The notes below the pieces were generated by a model. The model was not told the origin of the DNA and made no database searches. It saw only the letters and a list, made by a program, of their open reading frames with translations. The position numbers and the translations under genes are program-made. From an uncultured Clostridium sp. (GTDB lineage Bacteria; Bacillota; Clostridia; TANB77; CAG-508), in assembly GCA_948435735.1 (NCBI GenBank), contig CAOJGX010000006.1, positions 1-47,676 of the forward strand: a stretch of DNA of 47,676 nucleotides, in the 5' to 3' direction. Shown piece after piece: positions 1 to 8,414 of the stretch. Numbering within the stretch: the first letter of the stretch is position 1; every line of letters begins with the position of its first letter.

Positions 1-30
1 TTAAGTGAGTATACATTTGTGGAAAATTAA
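1..30 (+). CDS. 3' end of a paralog of the membrane protein gene at 2758-3438 (partial)
   Basis: The first 30 bases read LSEYTFVEN-stop. These are the same last nine codons as the gene ending at 3438. Identity continues past the stop: bases 1-55 equal 3409-3463. The window therefore starts at the end of a second copy of that gene, and a duplicated BlaI/M56-type operon probably lies upstream, out of view. The terminator that follows the 3438 copy is not preserved here: the left arm is present but the right arm is replaced. Confidence 0.6.
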   Translation, partial: LSEYTFVEN

Positions 31-120
31 TAGAAAATAATTGAGAGGAACACTCAGATTAGATAAAAATATTATAATTTATATAATATTTGGAAAAAGA
101 TAAAATTTTGAAGTAAAAAT

Positions 121-178
121 AGAAAATAAAATATATACAGACAGAATCAGAAGTCTACCTGTATATATTATTTTATAT
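121..178. terminator. Possible bidirectional terminator hairpin
   Basis: Arms AATATATACAG and CTGTATATATT flank an imperfect loop. A-runs on the left and T-runs on the right would suit termination of transcripts from either side, including the minus-strand gene that stops at 241. The rest of 56-240 is AT-rich with no gene that I can support. Confidence 0.4.
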
Positions 179-240
179 GAAAGATGGGAATGTGTTAGGT
201 TAAATGTTAACTACTAAAGAAACTATATTTTCTAATTGTA

Positions 241-708
241 TTAATCAGAAAATAATTTAGTCTTTTTAGAAAATACAGCTGTTGCATTGGTCTTTTTAAT
301 GTTATCGCTTCCACTAAAATTCATCTTGTATTCTCCGTCAGGTAACGAGATGGTGAAAGTTTCAGGTTCTCCATCAGCTTTGAAAGGAATACTTAAACCA
401 ATATGCTTATTATGCTCACTTACACCGATAAGACGAAAAATAAGTTCATCTACCTGACCATTTTCGCAATATCCTACAAGAGATAAAATGTCAATATCGG
501 TTTCAAAAGCCTTATACTCAGGGGTACTCCGCCCATAGAATGCCCATGAATTGTGGGTATCTACATTTATGAGACCAGATCGTTGAATTGCTGTCGGTGT
601 TGTTTTTGCGTACGTCTGGTTAGCAGCTTTTGTTGACATGGTGGGTAAAGTTAAAACTGACAGTGCTAACATTAATGTTAACATTATTTTTGTAACGTTT
701 TTTTTCAT
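241..708 (-). CDS. Secreted protein of unknown function
   Basis: This 155-residue protein has a clear Sec signal peptide: basic MKKNVTK, a hydrophobic core to about residue 24, and an AxA-like site near STKAANQ. The mature part is about 128 residues, polar, with one Cys and no family I recognise. An AAGGAG site sits 8 bases before the ATG. The gene points away from the blaI operon and shares an intergenic region of about 290 bp (709-995) with it. Its base composition looks less AT-rich than its neighbours, and it sits between a truncated gene end and a second copy of that end, which suggests a later arrival. Function unknown. Confidence 0.75.
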   Translation of the reverse strand: MKKNVTKIMLTLMLALSVLTLPTMSTKAANQTYAKTTPTAIQRSGLINVDTHNSWAFYGRSTPEYKAFETDIDILSLVGYCENGQVDELIFRLIGVSEHNKHIGLSIPFKADGEPETFTISLPDGEYKMNFSGSDNIKKTNATAVFSKKTKLFSD

Positions 709-921
709 AGTTTTTTTCTCCTTGTTTTTTCTTTTGTGTGAACATTCCCATCTTCCAATATGAAAAAGACAAAAAAGTATAAAATTTGTCTTATTTCAAC
801 AATTTTTCAAAAAACTACAAACATCATTCAAACTATAATATGATTTTCATAAAATGTCAAGAAAAAACATTCGACAAAATTTGACAAAATGTGCATTGCC
901 TTAGATTTTAAACGTAAAAGT

Positions 922-951
922 ATTGACTTTTTTTGTCAATTATTGTAAAAT
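922..951 (+). promoter_or_regulatory. Promoter of the blaI-like operon with overlapping palindrome
   Basis: TTGACT at 923-928, a 17-base spacer and TAAAAT at 946-951 form a SigA-type promoter. The -35 box lies inside a perfect inverted repeat, ATTGAC-N7-GTCAAT (922-940). A second dyad, GTAG-AAAA-CTAC, is at 955-966 near the expected transcript start. BlaI/MecI-type repressors bind dyads placed like this, so autoregulation is a reasonable inference. Confidence 0.6.
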
Positions 952-995
952 AAAGTAGAAAACTACCAATGTAAAATAGAAGTGGGGGGATTAAT

Positions 996-1376
996 ATGGT
1001 CAGAATATCGGATGCAGAATTAGAAGTTATGAAAATTATATGGAAGGAAAAAGAAGTAACGTCTTTAGAAATTATAAAAAAGTTAGAAGATTGTAATTGG
1101 AATGATAATACAATTAGAACGCTAATTAATCGACTAATTACTAAAAAAGCAGTGGGAATATCGAAAAAAGAAGGGAAGACGTATACGTATGTTCCATTAA
1201 TAAAAGAAAATGAATACAAGGTAAAAAGAAGTATAAATTTTGTAAAGCAGTTTTATAATGGCTCTATAAATGAGATGATGTTAAATTTTATAGATGCAAA
1301 AGAAATGTCAAAAGAAGATTTACAATATTTGATGGATAAAATTGATAAAAAGAAGAGAAAAGGAGGGGATGAATAA
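996..1376 (+). CDS. BlaI/MecI-family transcriptional repressor
   Basis: A 126-residue protein with the typical opening MVRISDAELEVMKIIW and a winged helix-turn-helix over about residues 5-75, including the NTIRTLINRL recognition helix region. A C-terminal helical dimerisation part follows. Length is normal for the family (about 120-130). It is followed at once by an M56 metalloprotease gene, the usual partner: the sensor protease triggers cleavage of the repressor. BlaI/MecI control beta-lactam resistance genes, but no beta-lactamase or PBP2a is in view, so the regulon is not known. The ribosome site is GGGGGG (983-988). Confidence 0.9.
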   Translation: MVRISDAELEVMKIIWKEKEVTSLEIIKKLEDCNWNDNTIRTLINRLITKKAVGISKKEGKTYTYVPLIKENEYKVKRSINFVKQFYNGSINEMMLNFIDAKEMSKEDLQYLMDKIDKKKRKGGDE

Positions 1377-2743
1377 TATTTCAAGAATTGATAGTAAATG
1401 TGTTTTTAAGAATAATTTATATGTCAATTATTGGGACAGTAATTGGTTTGGTAATTTTGCTGTTAAGAAAAAAATTGAGTAAATGGATTTCGCCAAAATG
1501 TTATGCTATGATATGGCTGGTGTTTATTATTGCGTTAATTTGGCCAGTTCCAATTCCAAGTAGAATTAGTGTTTATAACTATTTTGATGTTGAAAAAGTA
1601 AAACAAAGTGAGAAGCAATATGCAAATGATGTATTGAGTTTATCGAATGAGGAAAACGGACAGAATGAAGAGATAAAATTAAAAGAGAAGATTAAGTTTA
1701 ATTATGAAAGCATGGGTAAAAACTATTTGATATATATTATTTCAGACATTTGGTTTATTGCGTTCTTGCTATTGCTAAGTAGAGTGATTTACCAATATGG
1801 AAGAGCGATTTATTTAACAGGAAATCTTGAAATAGAAGACGAGAGAATCAATAACATATTAGAAAAATGTAAAAAGAAGTTAAAGATTAAAAGGAATATA
1901 AAGTTAATAGAACAGTATGAAATACAAAGACCGTGTACGATGGGAGTTTTTAAAGTAAAGATTTTCTTGTCGGATAATATGTTTGATATGGATGAAATTT
2001 GCCTAACAGATATTTTTATGCATGAATTATCGCATTACAAGAGGAAAGATAATTTGTTAAATGTATTTATTATGTTTACTAAAGCGGTGCATTGTTTTAA
2101 TCCAATTATTTATTTTGGTTTAATGAATTGCTTGAAAGTAGATATGGAACTTGCGACAGATGAAATGGCGATAGAAAATTTAGGGCAAGATGAAAGAGAT
2201 GAATATTCAAAGATAATTGTAGATGTAGCAAAGATTGAAAGTTCAAAATTCGAAGCAGTGCTTGGTTTATCGGAAGATGTGAAGATTTTAGGGAAAAGAA
2301 TTGATATGATATTGATGAAAGATGAATTTGAGAAGCATACGAAATTGATTATGAGTTTTACAATGTTAATCGTGATATTGATGTGGTTAGTATTGTATCC
2401 GACTTCTTATGGAATGTTTGGAGTACCTAGTTTGTATTTGGAGATGAGTGATGGAAGTGTGATTGCGGTGAAGAGAGTGGAGGATAAGGATGAGAGATTT
2501 ATAAAAACAATAAGTTTGAGTAAAGGTGAAACTTTAAGATTGGTTGTTGAAGGAGGGCGTTGTGAGGATTATGTGAGTTTTTGTAGAACGAATTTAGAGG
2601 ATATGAATAGTAATGTTGAAATAATTGATATGAAGAGAGATACAATTAAATATTTTCTAGAAGGAGAATATATTTATAAATTTAATTTAAAATATGGAAA
2701 TCATAAAAGTGCAGATTATGAAATAAAAATTGTGGTGGAATAA
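1376..2743 (+). CDS. BlaR1-like M56 family membrane metalloprotease
   Basis: A polytopic protein with membrane segments near residues 10-30, 45-60, 115-135 and 330-350. The zinc site is HELSH at about residues 212-216, followed by ELATDEMAI, the typical third-ligand region. The extracellular C-terminal part (about 110 residues after the last membrane segment) is much shorter than a penicillin-binding sensor, so the ligand is probably not a beta-lactam. Start choice: the first standard in-frame codon is TTG at 1388, 19 bases past the GGAGGGG site (1362-1368). The non-standard ATA at 1376 has ideal spacing, overlaps the repressor stop (TAATA) and would give the family-like start (M)FQELIVNVFL. 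Confidence 0.85.
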   Translation: MFQELIVNVFLRIIYMSIIGTVIGLVILLLRKKLSKWISPKCYAMIWLVFIIALIWPVPIPSRISVYNYFDVEKVKQSEKQYANDVLSLSNEENGQNEEIKLKEKIKFNYESMGKNYLIYIISDIWFIAFLLLLSRVIYQYGRAIYLTGNLEIEDERINNILEKCKKKLKIKRNIKLIEQYEIQRPCTMGVFKVKIFLSDNMFDMDEICLTDIFMHELSHYKRKDNLLNVFIMFTKAVHCFNPIIYFGLMNCLKVDMELATDEMAIENLGQDERDEYSKIIVDVAKIESSKFEAVLGLSEDVKILGKRIDMILMKDEFEKHTKLIMSFTMLIVILMWLVLYPTSYGMFGVPSLYLEMSDGSVIAVKRVEDKDERFIKTISLSKGETLRLVVEGGRCEDYVSFCRTNLEDMNSNVEIIDMKRDTIKYFLEGEYIYKFNLKYGNHKSADYEIKIVVE

Positions 2744-2757
2744 AGTTGGAGAATAGA

Positions 2758-3438
2758 ATGGAAAATAAGTTTATAATAATAAAACGTTTGATAATTGCTT
2801 TAGTGATTGTTTTAGTAATTTTATTATTGTTAGTATTAAGTAGAGTATATTATCTAGTAGTTATAAATCATGTATTTGAGGCAATTCAAAAATTTAAAGA
2901 TGAAGAAAATAGAGAATATTGTGTAGAGATGAAAGTGAATGAAAATACAATTTTAAAGGAACAGATATTGTTAAAACAAGAAATAATGAAATATATTAAC
3001 AGGAAGAATAGTTTGGATATTAATTGTGTATGGAAAAATTTTAAAAGCAAAGAAAAGTATTCTTTTGGTGTAAAGCAAAAGACTGTATATATAAATGATT
3101 TAATTATGGAAAGTAAAGACATTCTATTCAATCTTCCAAGTTTAATGGGATATACAGCTGAGAATGGAAAGTTTGATATATCTAAAATTTTTGAAGTTCT
3201 ATATATTTTACCAATTAAATACCAAGATAAACTTTGCTATAAAATAATAACCAAAAATGAAGTAATCATAGTTGAAAAAGATACATATTTACCAATTTAT
3301 TCATCAATAAAAAGAATGAAATCGAATGAGGAATCTAAAAGTGTAATAGAAAGAAGGTATGAATTCAAAGTAGGAGAAGTGACGGATGAAGATGTTGCAC
3401 TACCGGATTTAAGTGAGTATACATTTGTGGAAAATTAA
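2758..3438 (+). CDS. Single-pass membrane protein of unknown function
   Basis: A protein of about 226 residues with one membrane segment (residues 10-32, LIIALVIVLVILLLLVLSRVYY) and a presumed extracytoplasmic C-terminal part of about 190 residues without a recognised domain. The ATG at 2758 has GGAG six bases upstream and is preferred over TTG at 2746. It follows the M56 gene closely, so it is probably the third gene of the repressor/protease operon, perhaps its regulated or sensory part. The last nine codons and the downstream 25 bases are repeated exactly at the window start, showing that a paralog exists nearby. Confidence 0.7.
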   Translation: MENKFIIIKRLIIALVIVLVILLLLVLSRVYYLVVINHVFEAIQKFKDEENREYCVEMKVNENTILKEQILLKQEIMKYINRKNSLDINCVWKNFKSKEKYSFGVKQKTVYINDLIMESKDILFNLPSLMGYTAENGKFDISKIFEVLYILPIKYQDKLCYKIITKNEVIIVEKDTYLPIYSSIKRMKSNEESKSVIERRYEFKVGEVTDEDVALPDLSEYTFVEN

Positions 3439-3455
3439 TAGAAAATAATTGAGAG

Positions 3456-3485
3456 GAACACTCGGAAATTAGAGTGTTCTAATTT
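3456..3485 (+). terminator. Terminator of the blaI-like operon
   Basis: A perfect 8-bp stem, GAACACTC and GAGTGTTC, with loop GGAAATTA, followed by TAATTTATT, lies 18 bases after the stop codon at 3438. Confidence 0.8.
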
Positions 3486-3557
3486 ATTGTGTCTTAAATG
3501 GAAATATTACAATTATATTACAGTCACATTACATTTGTATAACATTGTCTAAAATTG

Positions 3558-3586
3558 TTGATAAAAATTTGTTTATGTAGTACAAT
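3558..3586 (+). promoter_or_regulatory. Promoter of the Tad-like cluster
   Basis: TTGATA at 3558-3563, 17 bases, TACAAT at 3581-3586. It lies about 60 bases ahead of the first gene of the cluster, and the genes that follow are tightly spaced up to about 11330. Confidence 0.6.
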
Positions 3587-3646
3587 AAAGTAAAATGATA
3601 TTTTGTAATATTATAAATTTTGATAGAAATATTAGGAGGTTTTATT

Positions 3647-4621
3647 ATGGCAATGAATCCGATGCAAAGAAGAGCAAGAAACTCGTTTTTAATAGGCTTT
3701 TTAGTGGCTTTAATTATTATGGCGATGGTAGTTATTTTATTATTATATAGAATACAAGGGCTAAATAAAGATTTTGAGGCTTTAAAAGCCTTACAAAAAC
3801 AGGTATATGTAGCAAGTGATTACATACAATCTGGAACACAAGTAACCATGGCCTCGTTTAAAACAGATACTGTACAAACAAGTTTAGCAAAAGACGAACT
3901 TGTAACTTCAGATGATTTTGAGTACATAGATGAAAAAACAGGAGAAGTTATTTTAAAATACGATTCTGACGGTAATCCAATGGAAAAGAAAATGATGGTA
4001 AAAACCAATATTCCAGCAGGGACTGTAATAACCAAAGATATGCTAGAAGAACTAGATGACCAAACAACTGCAGACCAAAGAATGCAAGAATACAATATGA
4101 TTCTTCTTCCTACCTTGCTTACCAATGGCGATTACATAGATGTAAGATTACGCTTGCCAGAAGGTGAAGATTATATCGTTGTTAGCAAAAAGAAAGTAAT
4201 TTATACAGATTCATCTACTGTTTGGTTAAAAATGACAGAAGATGAAATATTGACTTTAGGAAATGCAATTGTAGAAGCCTATACCATTGTTGGTTCTAAA
4301 TTATATGCAACAACCTACACAGAAGCAGGTCGTCAAAATGCTGCTACACCAACTTATGCGGTAAGTCAAGCGGTGATGAATTTGATTAATACAAATCCAA
4401 ATGTTAGAAAAGAAGCAAGAGAAGGTTTATGGCAAAGATACAACGACCAAGAACAAGTAGAACAAAGAAATAATCATATTAATACAGCATTAGAACCATA
4501 CTATGAAAATATGAAAGAATCTGTTGAAACTGGTTTACAAGAAGAAATCACAAAATTGCAAGAAGCTAGACAAGAATATGTAGAGTCTTTGGAAGGAACC
4601 GGTACCGTAGGAACAGAGTAA
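3647..4621 (+). CDS. CpaB/RcpC-like SAF-domain membrane protein
   Basis: 324 residues. A membrane anchor (about residues 12-34) is followed by a SAF-like region with the two marks of the family: VYVASDYIQSGTQVTMASF near residue 56 and NIPAGTVITKDMLEEL near residue 125. CpaB-type proteins work in the assembly of Tad pili. The C-terminal half is a helical region rich in Gln and Glu. The start at 3647 follows AGGAGG; an in-frame ATG at 3620 lies upstream of that ribosome site and is rejected. First gene of the pilus cluster. Confidence 0.75.
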   Translation: MAMNPMQRRARNSFLIGFLVALIIMAMVVILLLYRIQGLNKDFEALKALQKQVYVASDYIQSGTQVTMASFKTDTVQTSLAKDELVTSDDFEYIDEKTGEVILKYDSDGNPMEKKMMVKTNIPAGTVITKDMLEELDDQTTADQRMQEYNMILLPTLLTNGDYIDVRLRLPEGEDYIVVSKKKVIYTDSSTVWLKMTEDEILTLGNAIVEAYTIVGSKLYATTYTEAGRQNAATPTYAVSQAVMNLINTNPNVRKEAREGLWQRYNDQEQVEQRNNHINTALEPYYENMKESVETGLQEEITKLQEARQEYVESLEGTGTVGTE

Positions 4622-4644
4622 ATTTTAGGAAGGAAGTAGTACGA

Positions 4645-5337
4645 ATGAAGAAATATGTATTTATAGGCGCTTATGATAAGACAGATATGTTACTTTATGT
4701 TGCCAAAATACTAACTATGATGGGAAAAAAAGTAATGCTAGTAGATACAACGATTCTGAAAAAAAGTCGCTATATCGTTCCTACTATGCTACAAGAGAAA
4801 CAGTACATCACAACTTTTGAAAATATCGATGTTGCAATTGGTTTTGAAAGTTTTGAATCAATTGTACAATACCAAAGAAAAACCTTGGGAAGAGAAACAC
4901 AATATGATGTTGTACTATTCGATATTGACCGTGCTATAGCCTATCAAAAATTTAATGTGCAGAGTGAAGATAGACATTTCTTTGTCACCTCCTTTGATGT
5001 ATTTAATTTGAAAAGAGGCGTTCAGGTTCTTGCTCATATACACAAAGAAGCGAAAGTTACCAAAATTTATTATACCAAAAGTATGTTAGCAGAGGAAGAT
5101 GACTATTTGAATTATTTAGCAAAAAATTTCAATATTAATTGGGATAAAAAAGATGTTATATTCTTTCCATTTGAAACAGATGATTTGAATGCGATATTTG
5201 TAAATCAAAGGTCAGGAAGAATACAACTGAAAGGTTTGAGTAGTGTGTATATTGATTCAATTCTATTTTTGGTAGAAGAAATAACAGGCGAAGGAAGTGG
5301 CAAAGTCAGAAAAGCCTATAAAATGATAGATGACTAA
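4645..5337 (+). CDS. CpaE-like (MinD/ParA fold) protein with degenerate P-loop
   Basis: 230 residues. The opening MKKYVFIGAYDKTDMLLYVAKILTMMG keeps the strand-loop-helix pattern of a deviant Walker A ATPase but lacks the GKGGxGKT lysines, and VMLVDTT and YDVVLFDID match the second and third strands. CpaE-like proteins place Tad machinery in the cell. Without the P-loop it is probably not an active ATPase. The gene lies 23 bases after the cpaB-like gene and 17 before a second relative, suggesting a heterodimer. Assignment rests on fold pattern and context. Confidence 0.6.
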   Translation: MKKYVFIGAYDKTDMLLYVAKILTMMGKKVMLVDTTILKKSRYIVPTMLQEKQYITTFENIDVAIGFESFESIVQYQRKTLGRETQYDVVLFDIDRAIAYQKFNVQSEDRHFFVTSFDVFNLKRGVQVLAHIHKEAKVTKIYYTKSMLAEEDDYLNYLAKNFNINWDKKDVIFFPFETDDLNAIFVNQRSGRIQLKGLSSVYIDSILFLVEEITGEGSGKVRKAYKMIDD

Positions 5338-5354
5338 AATGGAGGGATATATAG

Positions 5355-6200
5355 ATGGCTGTTTTAAGTTTTTGGAGTAACAGTAAAAAAGAAACAGGTC
5401 AGACATTATCGATTGTAGCGATGGCTACCTATATGTCTGTGGAACATAATTATAAAACTTTGGTAATTGATGCAACTCTATACGATGATACCATTCAAAG
5501 ATGTTTTTGGAATATGGATATAAATAAAGACATAAAAAAAGCATTAAACAGAGGAAAATTAGACATTGCAGCTGGCACAGAAGGGTTGCTTAGCGCCATT
5601 GCAAGTAATAAAACAACACCTGAGATTATTTCAAATTATACAAAAGTTGTTTTTAAAAATAGATTAGATATTTTGCTTGGTTTACAAACACAAAGCGTGT
5701 CAGAACATGAGAAAAATTTGCGCCTCTATATAGATTTGATTAAAGCAGCAAACCAATATTATGATCTTGTGATTGTGGATTTGTCAAAAACGGTTGAGCG
5801 AGAGACTACACATAAGATTTTGCAAATGTCTGATGTAATCATGTATACAATGGCTCAAAATTTAAAACAAATTAATGAATATATAGAAAGTAGAAATACT
5901 GTACCAGAACTATCGAAAAGGAATGTAATTCCTTTATTAGGAAGTACAAATCATTATTGTAAATATAATCCTAAAAACGTTGCTTCCTTTATAAAAAATA
6001 GAGAACTTGCTTATATTACTTACAATAATACTTTCCTTGAAGCAGCAAGTGAAGCCAAAGTTGCAAATTTCTTTTTGAATACGAGAATTAGTAAAAAGGC
6101 AATGGACCGAAATTCACAGTTTTTAGAGTCTGTGGCAAATGCTTCTCAAAAAGTCATTCAGAAATTTGAAGAAATAAAATATGGTAAAGTACAGTCTTAA
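5355..6200 (+). CDS. CpaE/ParA-like protein, second copy, deviant P-loop
   Basis: 281 residues. The N-terminus has a strand, the loop SNSKKETGQTLS in place of KGGvGKT, then the helix IVAMATYMSVEH and TLVIDATLYDD, the order seen in MinD/ParA and CpaE. YYDLVIVDLSKTVERET corresponds to the Walker B region. The loop keeps one lysine pair and a Thr but not the normal glycine pattern, so nucleotide binding is uncertain. It is co-transcribed between the first CpaE-like gene and the ATPase gene; the ribosome site is GGAGG. Confidence 0.6.
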   Translation: MAVLSFWSNSKKETGQTLSIVAMATYMSVEHNYKTLVIDATLYDDTIQRCFWNMDINKDIKKALNRGKLDIAAGTEGLLSAIASNKTTPEIISNYTKVVFKNRLDILLGLQTQSVSEHEKNLRLYIDLIKAANQYYDLVIVDLSKTVERETTHKILQMSDVIMYTMAQNLKQINEYIESRNTVPELSKRNVIPLLGSTNHYCKYNPKNVASFIKNRELAYITYNNTFLEAASEAKVANFFLNTRISKKAMDRNSQFLESVANASQKVIQKFEEIKYGKVQS

Positions 6201-6224
6201 GAAAAAAGAAGGGGGAACCTTTAA

Positions 6225-8383
6225 ATGATTGCAAATGGTATATTAATGTTTGTGGTGTTGGTAATTGTATTTGTTACAATTGCACACTTACTAAAAAAGA
6301 ATAAAGAAGAAGTTGTTGATGAGCAAGTTGTTGTTGACGATAAAACGTATACGTTAGAATTGATGATTAAATTTATCAAAAAAAGATTGGATGAAATCAC
6401 AAAAATCAACCTTTACGATATTGGTTTATCCGAAGAAGAGTTAAAAAGAAGAAAGAATAAAAAATACGAACTAAAAAAAGCCTTAAAAGGTTGTACATAT
6501 GGTGATGTAAACGATAAAAAATATGTCAAAGAATTAATTTATGATTTACTTTCCAAAGAATATGGTGTCAACGAAACGAACATTTCAAGAGTTTTGCCTT
6601 TTGATACTCCTTCGCTTTTAACTGCACAAGATAAATTTGATATTTTAATTCATGAATACAAAAAAACATTTGCGTATGAAGCTTTAACAGAAATGATTAA
6701 AAAATATAATTTAGCTGTTTTAAAATACGTAGAAGGCGAATCAAAACCATGCTATGTTATCACAGAAGAAGAAATTAATGATATTTATGAAAAAGAAAAT
6801 TTTGAATTAGATTTTACGGATAAATTAGAAGTGATTGTTCAAAGAATTTATCAACAATACAAAGGATTTAGTAGCATTGACGAAGTACGCGATATGAATA
6901 TTGATGGTATTTCAGGTGGTGTATCGGGTCTTCCAGAAAGCTTCTTGAGCCAAGTTGCTCAAACAGATGGCGATTATTTAAGACAAGCCATGGAAGCAAA
7001 AATTCCAAGAGCGTGTGATAGTATTTGGATTATGTTCCAAGGTAAATCCATTCGTTTAGCTTTCTTATCGTTTGGAACAGAAGCAGAACTAAAAAGAGTA
7101 TGTCAAAATATTTATAAATATAATAATCCAGGTCAGTTGTCTGATACGAATGGATACAAAATTAATGAAATGAAAGATGGTTCGCGTGTTGTTGTTGTGA
7201 GACCATCGATGTCAGAAACTTGGGCATTTTTCGTTAGAAAATTTGACGTAAAAAGAGCTTCTTTGGAACAAATGTATCGTAAGGCTAGTGGAGGAGATGA
7301 ATTAATCGATTTACTAAAATTCTTAGTAAAAGGTGCTAGAATTATTTCGCTTACTGGTGAACAAGGTTGCCGGAAAAACCACCTTGCTTATGGCGATGAT
7401 TGATAATATTTACGAAACTATGAACTTACGTATCACAGAAACGGCGTTCGAGTTGCACTTAAGAAAAATTTATCCAACAAGAAATATTTTGTCCATGCGT
7501 GAAACAGAAACTATTTCTGGTCAAGATTGTTTGGACGTTCAGAAAAAGACTGACGGTTCTGTAAACATTATCCGGAGAGGTTGCAACAGACCCCGTAGCA
7601 TCTTGGATGATTCAATCTGCGCAGGTTGCGTCTAAGTTTACCTTGTTTACGCACCACGCAAAAACATTCCCAGATTTAGTAACAGCACTTCGTAACTCGA
7701 TGTTAAGAGCAGGTGTTTTCACAGATGAAAGAACTGCAGAAGAACAAGTTGTGCAAGTTTTGAATTTTGATATTCACCTTGTGAAAGACTTTAGAGGTGT
7801 TAGATACATCGAGAGAATTACAGAATGTATTCCAGTAGAAGAGAAAAATGAATATACATTTGACCATAGAAACGAAACAACCTTAGAAGGAAAGTTTGAC
7901 AAATTTATGGATAATGCTGCGATTTTCTTTGGTAAAACAACCAATCGAGAATTATACAAATATCGTAATATTATGGAATATGTCAATGACAGCTATGTTT
8001 TGACAAATCCAATTAGTGATAAAAATATCAAAGAAATGAGAATGAACATGGAAGATTCTGATATGGCAGGATTTGACCGCTTTTTACAAAAAAATTGGGG
8101 CATCAAACCACCTAAAATGATAGCTGGTGGCATGAATCAAGCACAAGATATTGATGATATGATTCAAGAAGCAGTTCCTGTTTCAGCACCTACTGAAGCA
8201 GTGAAAAAAGCAGAAGCAAGAACAAAATCTGTCAAAAGAACTCCAGAAGAACTTGCTAAATTAGCAAAGAAAAGACAAGAAATGGAAGCAAGAAGACAAA
8301 AAGCAGCAGAAGGCCAAGATAGGCCAAGAAAACAAAACAAATCTTCAATTTTAGGAAATGTTGATTTTGAAGAAAACGAATAA
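6225..8383 (+). pseudogene. CpaF/TadA-like secretion ATPase, reading frame broken by two single-base insertions
   Basis: Three overlapping frames (6225-7403, 7333-7635, 7607-8383) join into one protein of about 718 residues if one base is removed near 7370 and one near 7572. Removing one C from GCCGG restores the Walker A GEQGCGKTT (about residue 378); removing one from TCCGG restores NIIGEVATDPVASWM, the Walker B region, then SKFTLFTHHAKT, the His-box-like region. It should power pilus assembly or secretion. Unusual points are an N-terminal membrane segment (residues 4-21), absent from typical soluble CpaF, and a long Lys/Glu/Ala-rich tail. All other sequence is intact, so a sequencing or assembly error is more likely than real loss. 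Confidence 0.8.
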
Positions 8384-8414
8384 AACCTTATAGAAAGTGA
8401 GGTGTAAAAACGAT

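Noticed and set aside
7365-7580. Programmed ribosomal frameshifting in the pilus ATPase
   Set aside because: No slippery heptamer, stimulatory hairpin or rare-codon shift site is seen, and two separate shifts in one gene would be needed. An extra C at each point explains both.
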